A stretch of DNA of 64,000 bases from Prunella strophiata (taxonomy: Eukaryota; Chordata; Aves; Passeriformes; Prunellidae), in NCBI GenBank assembly GCA_036583965.1, contig JAZBQD010000019.1, forward strand, positions 19,697,085-19,761,084, read 5' to 3'. The translations under genes were made by a program, and so were the position numbers. The notes beneath the pieces were generated by a model. That model searched no databases and had not been told where the DNA came from. It worked only from the letters and a program-made list of their open reading frames with translations. How positions within the stretch are numbered: position 1 is the first letter of the stretch; each line of letters begins with the position of its first letter. Positions 38,785 to 49,211 of the stretch are shown piece by piece.

Positions 38785-39251
38785 ATGAATCCCAACTCCA
38801 AAAGCCAGTATGAGTACTGTATTATTCAGCTATGCAATCTTTTGGCCTTTGATAATGTAGATCAGCACACTGCAGCCAGTAATCTTGGGATAGAATCAGT
38901 CTACAGGAGACCAGCATCAAGCTCTAATCAGGCAGCAGTAGTTGGGAGTAACACACAAATACAGGTGAGTCCCTCTTGTGCCTCTTCCTGTCACAGCCTG
39001 GCTCACTGCAGAGTGAACTGCCACTCTAAATTTTTAAGAAGGTGAAACAGAATAATTTCTTCTTCTCCTCCACCTGCAAATCTAACATTGCTTCTGGCTG
39101 AAACTGCTGCTATGCCAACAGTGTGCAAGAGAAAGTTCCCAAACTGTGACTCAATCCCTTTCCTTTCTTGGAACTAATGTTCTTTTTTCATTTTCTTTTC
39201 CCTTCCTTTTAGCCTGCAGACAACAGTGGCTATCAAGGAAATAACAGCTGA
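38785..39251 (+). other. Candidate two-exon gene end, unrecognised
   Basis: An open frame from ATG 38785 runs exactly 60 codons to a strong 5' splice site, ACAG|GTGAGT, at 38964/38965. A strong 3' splice site follows 248 bp later: an almost pure pyrimidine tract ending CCTTCCTTTTAG at 39212. Joining the two keeps the frame and adds PADNSGYQGNNS before a TGA at 39249-39251. AATAAA follows at 39283-39288. The combined product would be 72 residues; the first part includes GIESVYRRPASSSNQAAVVG. I recognise no family. The first exon may begin upstream (a possible acceptor ends TAATGCTAG near 38730), in which case the ATG is internal. The joined frame could be luck, and a noncoding RNA would show the same splice signals. 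Confidence 0.3.
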
Positions 39252-42196
39252 CTATGTATAAAATACATAATCATTCTTCAATAATAAAGAAGAGAGAGCT
39301 GAAAAAATCCCTTAAAATAATAAATATTTCCATTAAATATAACTAATTCAACCTGGAGACCTGAAAAAGAGAGGTCACTTTACATCTCTGCACTATTTAG
39401 TAGGAGAAATAACGTAATTTTCTCAGATAGTATCCCCATTGAAGAGAAGGTATCTCAATAATCTGTGGGTTGATGCATTTCTGTGTGGGGCAGGTCTTTA
39501 CCAAAGAATGCCAATTAAAACATTTTTAAGACTCAGTGTTGGAGCAGGTGTTTGACTATGTGGATAGTGCATGCCCTGTGAGGACATGGCCCCAAATTAC
39601 TGTGACATAAGCATAGCCAGAATCTCTACAGGCAGTTCACACACTCTGGCTATCAGCTTAGCTGTGCTCAGACAGGTCATCAGGGGTCAGCTATCTCTTC
39701 ACACAGTGGAGAAGCTGTTGAATCTCTCATTTCTCAGATCACAGGAGTTCAGTGATTTGCAGGCCACTGTTTTTCATGTCTGGGGTAGGTATGGTGAGAG
39801 GCCAGCATCTGGCTACGGCTTGTACCATAGGTGATGTATGCTGAAGTTCATAAGCCCTCAGAACTTTAGTCCTGGTTAGGGCAATATTTAATGGAGTTCC
39901 ATACTGCAGAGAAATTTAGATTTGTGAATTATGACAATTTCTCTCTGGAAATTATATGAGGAAAAGTCTCACTGAAGACAATTAGCATAGCTTGGTGGGA
40001 ACCACAAAGTGAGGCATGTGTGTGACTGACTCTGGGGACTGATTTCTGGGGCAAAGATGCCAAAAATGGAGGCCTATATGTCATCCTACTGTGCAGCTTC
40101 ACACTATCAGGACACTATTCCTAACTAGTATAATTGTTATAACTTGTATAACTAGCTAACAGACTAGTTCCTCCTCAAACATGCCTGTAAGTTGCTGACA
40201 AACTTGACTACAAAGGGAAGAAGGAAAAATAAAAAACAAAACCAACCAGAAAAACAGTGGAGAAAGGCAGGTCCTAGCACCCCACCAGCCTCACAAGTAG
40301 ATCACCTAAGTGACTAGGTTTGGGAATTCTGGCAAACTACATTGGCTGCAGTAATCACACCTCCTGCTGATATTTATTTCGTTTTCCCAAGCTGGTGTTT
40401 TATCATATTTCCTCAATAATATTATTTTTAAATCTTTTAACTCATAACTTATGAGCAGAGAGACATTGCTCACCAAGAACACCTGCAATATATAATGTGA
40501 ATGGTCAGGGTTCTGCAAGGTCTTGAGCCAATATAAATTTTTTTTATTCTATAATCTTAGAAATTAAAAACTGTTCTTTTTATGGTCATATGGTGCCTAG
40601 AAGGAATTTTACAGTATGTAAAATAGTATTAAGAGTTCAGAAAACAGCATGTTTTAGTGCATAAAAGTAAGAGCTAAAGATGGATGGTCACATTTGGTTA
40701 AGAGAATTTTTTCTGTTGTAATTATATTTCACATCTTTCTTTCATCACTGACCTTTCTACAAGCTTCCCATTCCTTTTCAAGGTGTCATTAATAAAAGCA
40801 GAAGTTGTCCAAGTTAGGTCTTTTTTATGCCATTTCTGGAAAGTAGCCTAAGGAGAAAGTTAACATTTTCCTACAACAAGGATTTCACAACAGATCTCCC
40901 GTTGCAGGAGAGTGAAGTGGCCCAGCCTTTACAAACAAGTTGCACATTTCAGCAGCAAATCTATACTGTCAACCTCTATTTTGCAGAGCAAAAGAACAGA
41001 TGTTTCCATTCCACACACAACTCTACTGTATGTGCTCCACTGCTTTGTGCCTATGTGAGTTGTTAAGGCCTGTGCAGAGTTCTCTTTAACTGAAGTGGGA
41101 TAGTTGTACCACTGTAAATTAAAAAAGACTGACTAGGGAGACAAAAATAGAGGAATTAATCTGGGAGATGGATGCAAAGAAACATACATCAGAAAGTGAT
41201 ATAGGGATATAGTAACAGAGGCACATTTGAGTAACTACAGACTGTGGAAGGTTCTGCTATTGAATCCATTCAGTTTTCCAGCTGATTAGGTCTTCTTTAA
41301 TTACAATCTGTATTTTCCAGTTCATTGCCACCTTACACAAGTCATTTCCAGTGGAGAAAATGTGGACATTTTCCAGCAAATTACAACAGGTTTTCTGTAT
41401 GTCATCCATTATTTACAACAGAGTTCCCTGATAATTTAGATGCAATGACACTATGAAATAGTGCCTGGGTATTATCTGGTCAGTAACAAATAAAAATGTG
41501 CTGAACAATACACTCACCAATGTGTTAATATTAGAATTTATTTCCCCAGAGGGGAGTGCTGGGCCATAAGAATGAATTAATATCTATCCTTTATAATAAG
41601 TTTCACTAGATTTTTTTTCTTCCATTTAAGCAATTCCCAGAGATGTAGTTTGCTTTTCAACAACTTGAAATACATCAAATAAAGGCAATTGGAAAATGTT
41701 TCATAGGACATTCTTTTTTTCTCCATAGGAAAATGCTGATTCCTTGAAACCAAAACATATTACAAGCAGAAAACTGGTCAAAAAATAATCAGAAAGGAAC
41801 TTCAGACGTGACATAGAATGGTTCTCTCAGTGGTTGGCAAAGAACAGCCTATTTCGAATCAATTGTCTCACATGACTACAAGTTTAAGCATCTCTATAAC
41901 CTGATTTTTACTAGGAACTAATAATTAGTTACCTGAGGTGACAGTCCTTTAGCAGTTAGAGTGAAAGACAGTTTGGCCTGGTGAATGCATAATCTCTTTA
42001 AGAAGTCAAACAGTTTCCATGGCACACCTCTCCACAACCTTCTTTAAGAATACTGCTGGAGAAAATACAGATTAAACCCCTTCCTTGGAGGTTGCAGAAT
42101 AAGAATTTGAATTTTGATCTTACTCTGGAGTATTGTGGGTAGTGTTGTACTCATTCATCTTGGTACTTTGTTATTCTAGAATCCTTAGGTAGTTTT

Positions 42197-42292
42197 TTGG
42201 GGGGATTTCTTTGGGAAGGGACTTGGGGTTTTTTTGTTTTGTTGTTGTTTGTTTTGGGTTTTTTGTTTATTTGGGTTTTTTTGGGGGGGGAT
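42197..42292 (+). repeat. G/T-rich low-complexity tract, G-quadruplex potential
   Basis: The plus strand has six or more G runs of 3-8 bases (42199-42204, 42213-42215, 42218-42220, 42225-42228, 42256-42258, 42273-42275, 42283-42290) separated by T-rich loops. The first four runs have loops of 8, 2 and 4 bases, compatible with a relaxed quadruplex. The open frame over it (42211-42423) is an artefact of the GGG/TTT composition. Confidence 0.55.
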
Positions 42293-43996
42293 TGTTTGTT
42301 TCTTTTGCACAGGCTGGGTTTTCAGATTCTTTTTTAATTTATGCTTTACCTAGAAGAAATGAAAAAATAATTTTTTGGCAGTATGTAAAAAAAACCCCAA
42401 AAACAGCCTATCTTACCTATTAATGTAGTTGTTCCATACCAGATGCATGAAAATACTACACTGAGTCCCTAATCCTGATACATCCAAGAGATGAAATACA
42501 AATGAAAACTCCTAATCCATTAGGATTATTTTTTACTTTTTTTTGTCAACACATGGTCCAGTCACATTATATTTTTAATTCTTCTTATCTCCCTTATAAA
42601 GCTAAGGACAGACTAGTAATTCTATCCCTGGATTCACATATAAAAAGAGAAAGATGTTGAAGTAACACAGTAGTTGTGAGGCTTCTGTTCTGAGCATATA
42701 GAACTGAAAAAAGTTCTGTGCTAATTTCGGTATTTTTTCTGAAAATCTGTAATTCTATGGCTTTACTCAGTCTTGATTTTCATTAGCATGGAAGGCACTT
42801 CCAGATCTCTAATAATGAATCCAAGGAAAGGGAAAAGCATGAATGTGGCACACTTTATAAGAGATGCACAAAATATAGGAAATTTTTCCCTTAGCCACTA
42901 TCCCATATGGTAAGTTCAGCTAAATTTAATTAGGGTTACCGACATTGTAATTTGAATTGTTACCCATGATGCTTTCTGCTCTTTATAAAGCATTTCCCTT
43001 TTGAAATTGTCATGACTTATATAAGCATATAATTTTTTCCCTGTGGCTAGCACTTGGTTGAAATATTAGATTTACTGTGAAATTCCTGCAATTACTATTT
43101 CACTCTTATCTAGCTGAATATAGAAGCATTTTCAGGACCCTTTTTAAAAAATGTCATTGACTGGATTAGTTCTGATAATATCTCAAGACTGCTTATCTAT
43201 GAATACTTTTAAATTGGCAACTTAAACTAATGCTACTTTATTCTGTGTTATGTATCTTCTGTGTCCAGCTAGATCTCATAGGTGAAAGCAAAGCAGATAA
43301 AGCAGAGACACTTGCAGAAGATAAAGGAGATGAGACAATACTGATTGTTCAGAATGCCAGACCTCCAGGAGAAACTCTGGTTCTCCCCATGCATTCTCAA
43401 AGAAACATGATTTAGAAGGGGATCTCCTAGGAAAGAGTATTGAAAAGTCACATTAAAAGGACCTAGGTTTTCCAACAGCTATATGTAGTTTACAATTTCC
43501 TCAGCTCAGATGTTTTGTCTCCAAAATATCAAAGAAATATTGCAAATACAAATGAGTGTTGGTAGAAGTACCTACTCTCTGAATTTGAAAGCTCCATTAT
43601 CTGGTATGAACATTTGGCAAGGCTAGATTATTTGCAATTTACTGAGTAAGTTCAGACAATGTGCTTATTGGTGATATTCCATGCTGCAGACCTTAACTCA
43701 GAATATTGGAACATATCCTGAAATTTTTGCTTTGACTGGAATTTTTTTTTTTTTTTAGTTTAAATGAATTAATGAATGCGTAATTCTGCATTGATCTAAC
43801 AGAGTAAAAAGAAAACAAATCAAAATATATCTTTAATAATAGCATTGACCAAGACTGAAAGTCTGAAAGTCAGTCTGAAAGTTCAATGCAAGTTATGTTT
43901 GAATCATGGGAAGTGTTTGAGCCTTTCAGCTTCATATGAATGCTGAAAACATGGTATAAGTTTGATCTAAATGGACAGCTTCCTTACAGTCTCCTG

Positions 43997-44630
43997 TCAC
44001 AGAATCTAGGAATGGTTCAGGTTGGAAGGGGCCTCTGGAGGTCATCTGGCCCAATAATCCCTGCTCAAGCAGGGCCACCTAGACCAGGCTGCTCAGGATC
44101 ATGTCCACAGGGTTTCTGAAGTATCTCCAAGGACGGAGATTTTACAACATCTCTGGGACACCTGTGCCAGTTCTATGTTACCTTCACAGTAAAAAATCCT
44201 TTTTCCAATATTCAGAGAAACCTCCAGTGTTCCAGCAAGAGTGAATTACCTCTTTTTCTGTCACTGGCCACCATTGAAAAGAGCCTGGCTCCCACTTAAT
44301 TGAATCCTCCCTTCAAGTAATTGATGAGATCCCAAACCTGAGCCTTCTCTTCTCCAGGCTAAACAGTCACATGTGTCTCAGTCTTTCCTCATGGGAGAGA
44401 TGCTCCAGTGCCTTCAGCAATTTAGTGGCCCTGATCTGGACTCTCTTCAGTAGCTCCATGTCTGCTTTGTACTTGGCAGCCCAGAGCTAGACACAATATT
44501 CCAGGTATGAAACTAGTCACCAGTGTTGAGCACAGAAGGATCACTTACCACAACCTGCTGGTAATGTTTCTCCTAATGAAGCCTAGGATACTATCAATTT
44601 TCATTGACACACTTTGTCCCACTTCGTCTA
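43997..44630 (-). mobile_element. CR1 LINE fragment with intact 3' end, minus strand
   Basis: The plus strand starts TCACAGAATCTAGGAATGG, followed by 'caggttggaaggggcctctggaggtcatctggccca', an unmistakable antisense CR1 3' terminus. It continues through 'ctgctcaagcagggccacctagaccaggctgc' to the RT C-terminal codons ('gagccttctcttctccaggctaaac', 'ctccatgtctgctttgtacttggcagcccagagctagacacaatattccagg') and fades at about 44630. The RT frame is broken by stops and frameshifts. 5'-truncated and inactive. Confidence 0.93.
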
Positions 44631-46614
44631 GAAGCCCAAATGAAGACCCATTTCTGTCTCACAGTTCCAACAGTCTGTATGGATTTGCACTCTTTGGACA
44701 AATTCTGTCAGAGAGCAAGAATTGAAAGGAAATCTCAATTAATCCTATTTTGATAACAAGTAAAAAGAAAGGGAAAAAAGTTTTTCTTCTCCATAGATTT
44801 AGATAATCCCAAAATACGAAGGAGCAGGGATGGTTAGACAGGAAGGTTATAAACACTTCTATTTGAAAATAAAGAGAATTTGAGAAAAGCTTTGGCAGTT
44901 AGGGAGGTAAAATTAAAATGGCTTAATTTTAACTCTCAAAGCATATCTTTAACAGAAACAGGTCTTTAATAACCATTGAGTTTGGGTCCTAGAATTGCTT
45001 ATTCTTTTTAATGATTTGACTTCTGTTGTATGGAATGATCAGCCTGACTTCTCTGTTTCTAAGAATGTCCACCTGACACTTCCACACAGAGAGGCTAATT
45101 CTGAACCACATCATCTCTTGAGAAGAACTGAGCACAGCAGGGAGACAATTGCTTTGAAAGAATTGATTTACAAATGGGGAAAGTGGACAGGCAGAATCGA
45201 TTTGTGCAACCCTTCTCTCTTCCTGTACCTGATTGGTCTGCTTCATAAACTTGTGAAAGCAAAGTTGAACTGCATCTGTCTAGCACATGTCAAAAAGGTG
45301 GCAGATGCAATGTGATCTACCTGTCAGATAAGCTGGAACATCTCTATGTTGTGTCCACAGGAGTTTAATGTGTTCTAGACTCATGCCTCACAGTGCATGA
45401 ATATTAGCACTGGGCTTTCTGGCTATCTGGAAATCTAAACTTCTTTGCACACAGATGCCTGACACTGAGTAGTTGTCCAAACCCATAGGACTAAAAGTGG
45501 TAGTACTGGAAAATGTGCAATAAGACTGAAGGGTATAACATTGTTACTTCTCCAGAAGAAGTTTTTATCAGTAGTTCTGCTCTAATTTTTCCAATGCATT
45601 TCACTGAGTCAGAACTGAAATAACCTGAGTATACAGCTGTGGCATTTTCTGTCTGTCATTGGAAGTTCACAAAATTTTCAGATTTTTCTAAAGTTTGAAA
45701 TGTGACAGCTAACTATTTTGCTACTGGAGCTTCATCAGTGCTTTCCTCATGTAAAAGGTGCTAAGTTGTAGATGTTCTAGAATTAGCTGCCTTTTCACTT
45801 TCAGGGCCCTTTAGAGGTTTGTTCATCACTAGATCTAAAAAGCAGCATTGGGGTAATTACATCAGTGGAATCACTCCAGGAATAAAATTAATGGTTGGTC
45901 TGTAGCTGTAACTTAAAATTGACTTGGAAGGTGATATCTGCAAAGTATTTATGACAAGAAGCAATATGTAACATCAGCTTTCCTTTCTACAGAAGAAATA
46001 CAAAAGGGAGGAAGGAATAAATTCTATTAGAACACTTGTTAGTTGCTCTAAAAGTTGTTTCTTTTAAGTGTTTTGTCTTTCACAAAGGCATGCAAACAAA
46101 GGGATAGATTTGTAGTTTAAATGTTATGCCTTCATTCCCAAGCAAACTCTTTCACATAGGAATAGCACAGGTTTTCATCAAGAGATTCTGAACAAAACAA
46201 CTGATAGGAAATTTTTTTGCAGAGCAGATAACTTATCTTTCTGAAGATAATGAAATCAAGAATATGATGGGATGTTCAATTTAGCTGAATAACAAAAGTG
46301 AGTAACAGAGTATCTAAAAATAAGCTTTAATATTTTTCCTTAACAATTGCTGGACGCCTGATCACGTCTGGAAACAAAATGACAAAAAGATGATACAAAA
46401 ATTATTTTTTCCTTCTCAAAATAATTTGTCAACATTTCATTCTTAAAGTTGATTTTCCTAATTTAGTTTTTTGCATAAAAATGCAACAAGTCTGTCTGCA
46501 CAAGGTTGCTGTATTGGCTGTTGGCATGAAAGTTTCCTTCCTTTTTGTTTTGAAACATTTCCTAGGAAACAGAATGGTTTGGGTTTGTTTTTTTTTTTCT
46601 TCTCCTTCAGTGAT
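44631..46614. other. Unique non-coding DNA between CR1 copies
   Basis: No gene recognised. The frame at 44995-45315 begins with TTG rather than ATG and overlaps open frames on the other strand, so it is not supported. Nothing else stands out. Confidence 0.5.
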
Positions 46615-46748
46615 TTTGCTGTTCCAGAATTTTTGGTTTGGTTGGAATTTAGAGTGTTTGTGTCTAATAAGTGGATTTCAGCAGGAAGCTTAATTAGATG
46701 AACTCTTAAGGTTTTTTCCCACACATTATTTTTCATAATTCTGTGACA
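46615..46748 (+). mobile_element. Decayed CR1 3'-terminal fragment, plus strand
   Basis: The order 'ttggtttggttggaattt', 'agtgtttgtgtcta', 'cagcaggaagcttaattagatgaactcttaaggttttttcccacac', 'tcataattctgtgac' parallels the CR1 3' end 'ggcaggggggttggaactagatgatctttaaggtcccttccaaccc...attctatgattctatg'. Similarity is low but collinear across about 130 bp, so this is a short, old remnant. Confidence 0.5.
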
Positions 46749-48193
46749 CTGAATTTGAATCCTGATCCTTAAAACATAAAGATAAAGCAACTGCATATAT
46801 AAAAATAATGTGATAATGGCAGTAAAGACAATTAAAGTTACTATATTCACAGTCCTACTTAGAAAACAAAAAACAGTCTGCTCCAAAAATGTCAATCCAA
46901 AATTAAGAAAAATCTCTTTGCAAACATACCCCACATTTCTCTCACACACATCTCTCCTACTTCCTCAGTATGTAGTAAAATTCAATCCAGCTGCTTTTGA
47001 CAGCAACCTTTAAGGTGATGATTCTTTGGAGGAATTAACTTTGAAAAAATAATTTCATTCTTCACATATCTTGGCTTCAAGCATTTGTCATAATTTACTA
47101 AAGTAGTTGAAATCTTAGTGGAGGATGGGGACCATAGGAGACTGAATGAATGCTAAATTTGCTCTGAGTCTGTGCTTATGCCATCATACACAGAACTGTA
47201 GATCTGTAGTCTCCATAGCTATATGCAACATTTATCCATTACTATAGGAACAACTCAATTAGTGGCTCTGTAGGGATCAGAGCATAACCCTACTTTCCAC
47301 AATTTAATAACTACCATACATCATCAAGATCTAATTCCTAGGCTGAGTAGGATGTAAATGGCAGCAGCCCACAGATCTATTCTTTACAAACTTGAAATCC
47401 TTGTGACTTAATACACTTCCCCAAGCCCACTTGTATTGTACCTCCTGCAATTTTGCCTATAATTCACACCTGGCATCCTGCAGATTAAGGCTGCAGACTG
47501 TTTTATGGTTACATTATTTGATTTCTTGAAACATCATTAACATGAAAGGGAATTATTTGCCATCTAGAATTTGTTTGCATTATCAGAGGTTCATTATCTC
47601 AGAAAAGTAATAGTTTTAGACATAGAGTACTCTGTGTTTTGTGCTTCCAGTGGTCTTCAACAGCATTATTTGTCCAATTCTCATAGGCTTATTTCTGAGA
47701 AGGCTGCTGGCAACTCACTGAAGTTCAAGTAATGTTCTTATTTACTCCCTTTAATCTGGAATTTGGATTTCACTCCTTTTTCTTCTTTTTTTTTTCTTTT
47801 CTTTTTTTTTTTTTTTTCTTTCTTTCTTTCTGTATTTCATGAGACAATTTAAAATATGTTCTGTCATGTAATGGAATCACCGGAAATTCTATACTTCAAT
47901 CATAAGCCTGGACCCAGTGACTGCAATCCTGATTATCCTGTTTTAGGCTTGATGAAAAACATAATGATTAGTTTGCACTTAAATGATGGGGAAATGTGAA
48001 AAATTTACCTCATACTTTCTATATGAAGGTTATTCAATATATCATGTACAGGACTGGCCTGAGCCAATCCTGAGGAAAGAGAAACTCTGAACACTTATTT
48101 AAGGTTTTTGCTCACTTCTGCAGCTGATGATTTAAACAGCAGTGTTGTAAAGAGCTACAACTTGTTGATGGAGTTGTCAGGACATTCATAGAC
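46749..48193. other. Unique non-coding DNA with a polypyrimidine tract
   Basis: No gene recognised. An interrupted T-rich tract with CTTT repeats occupies about 47776-47831. The five bases 48189-48193 (TAGAC) are the left member of a putative target-site duplication for the element that follows. Confidence 0.5.
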
Positions 48194-48454
48194 TGTCCCA
48201 TCCCGCTGTAAAAGGGGAGTTGGGAAGAATTATTTTTGATAGAGTTCTCGGACGAAAATAAAGCACAAAAGGGGCAATATTGTATTTGACAACTTGTTAC
48301 TGATAAACAAAGATAAGCACTCCTACCGAAAGAGGAACAGAAAAGGGAGCAAAGAGGGGGAAAAGAGAGGGGAGAGACAGAAACAGAAGACGGACAGATC
48401 GCTACAGGCTGTGCCCCGGGCGCGCATCACCTCGGAGCCGGGGCGCTGCGCGGG

Positions 48455-49031
48455 TCCCTCCTGCCGGCCCAGCACAGGCCGCCCTGGCCACGGGAGCGAT
48501 TCCCGAGCGGCAGCAGCTCTGTCCCCCTCCTGCCGGCCAGGAACAGGCTGCCCTGGCCACGGGAGCGATTCCCGAGCAGCAGCAGCTCTGTCCCACTCCT
48601 GCCGGGCCAGCACAGGCTGCCCTGGCCACGGGAGCGATTCCCGAGCGGCTGTGTCCCCCTCCTGCCGGGCAGGACGGGCTGCCTGGCCACGGGAAGTGAT
48701 TCCCGAGCAGCAGCGGCTGGGTCCCCCCTCCGGCCGGCCCAGCACAAGGCCGCACTGGCCAACGGAGCGTCCCGAGCAGCAGCAGCTCTGTCCCCATCCT
48801 GCCGGCCAGGACAGGCCGCCCTGGCCACGGGAAGCGATTCCCGAGCGGCTGTGTCCCCCTCCTGCCGGCCCAGCACAGGCTGCCCTGGCCTCGGGAGCGA
48901 TTCCCGAGCAGCAGCAGCTCTGTCCCCCTCCTGCCGGCCCAGCACAGGCTGCCCTGGCCACGGGAGCGATTCCCGAGCGGCTGTGTCCCCCTCCTGCCGG
49001 CCCAGCACAGGCCGCCGTGCCTCGGGCGCGG
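48455..49031. repeat. GC-rich minisatellite, 63/69-bp units
   Basis: Eight full units and one partial begin at 48455, 48522, 48591, 48654, 48722, 48791, 48854, 48923 and 48986, each opening TCCC..TCCTGCCGG and containing 'ctggccacgggagcgattcccgagc'. Two unit types differ in their tail: type A (67-69 bp) ends CAGCAGCAGCTCTG (or a close variant), type B (63 bp) ends CGGCTGTG. The order is A-A-B, A-A-B, A-B, then a partial unit, so the array grew by duplication of a ~200-bp three-unit block. All six frames are unusually open because the unit lacks AT-rich stops; lengths of 63 and 69 are multiples of 3. Confidence 0.92.
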
Positions 49032-49193
49032 CTCCGCGGGGAAGCAGCGGAGCGCTGCGGGGCCGTGGGCCGAGCTGCCCCGGGGAAGCGGCGAGCAGGG
49101 CAGGACAGGCGGACAAGTGAGGACAGGGAAGACAGTCAGGGAAGAAGCAGAACCTCAGGGAGAAGAAGGCGAGCGGGGGAAGGGGGGCAATCT

Positions 49194-49211
49194 AACCCGG
49201 GCGAGCCCCCT
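49194..49211 (-). other. tRNA-Pro-like primer-binding-site sequence
   Basis: On the minus strand these bases read AGGGGGCTCGCCCGGGTT, which agrees at 15 of 18 positions with the proline-tRNA primer-binding site of gammaretrovirus-like elements. It follows GTAGGTAGC in the place where an LTR would end. If real, the minus-strand LTR would be only about 260 bp and the minisatellite would lie in an untranslated leader. The TSD evidence for the larger 1276-bp unit argues against this; the similarity may be chance in GC-rich DNA. Confidence 0.25.

Larger units (their letters stand above)
38461..43996. other. Unique non-coding DNA with a candidate two-exon transcript end
   Basis: No recognised gene. 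A pair of splice signals around 38785-39251 is listed separately. A G/T-rich tract with many G runs occupies 42197-42292. AT-rich sequence with several ATTA cores and a retained CpG lies at about 42925-43000. The frame at 43230-43415 follows a fair acceptor (CTTCTGTGTCCAG ending 43268) and is rich in K, E and D, but no domain or matching donor was seen. The tandem GTCTGAAA repeats at about 43858-43881 are short. Confidence 0.5.

Noticed and set aside
42890..42910. A 15-bp microexon-like segment between CCCTTAG and GTAAGT
   Set aside because: Both signals are present (acceptor near 42894, donor at 42910), but such short pairings are expected by chance and no neighbouring exons are known.
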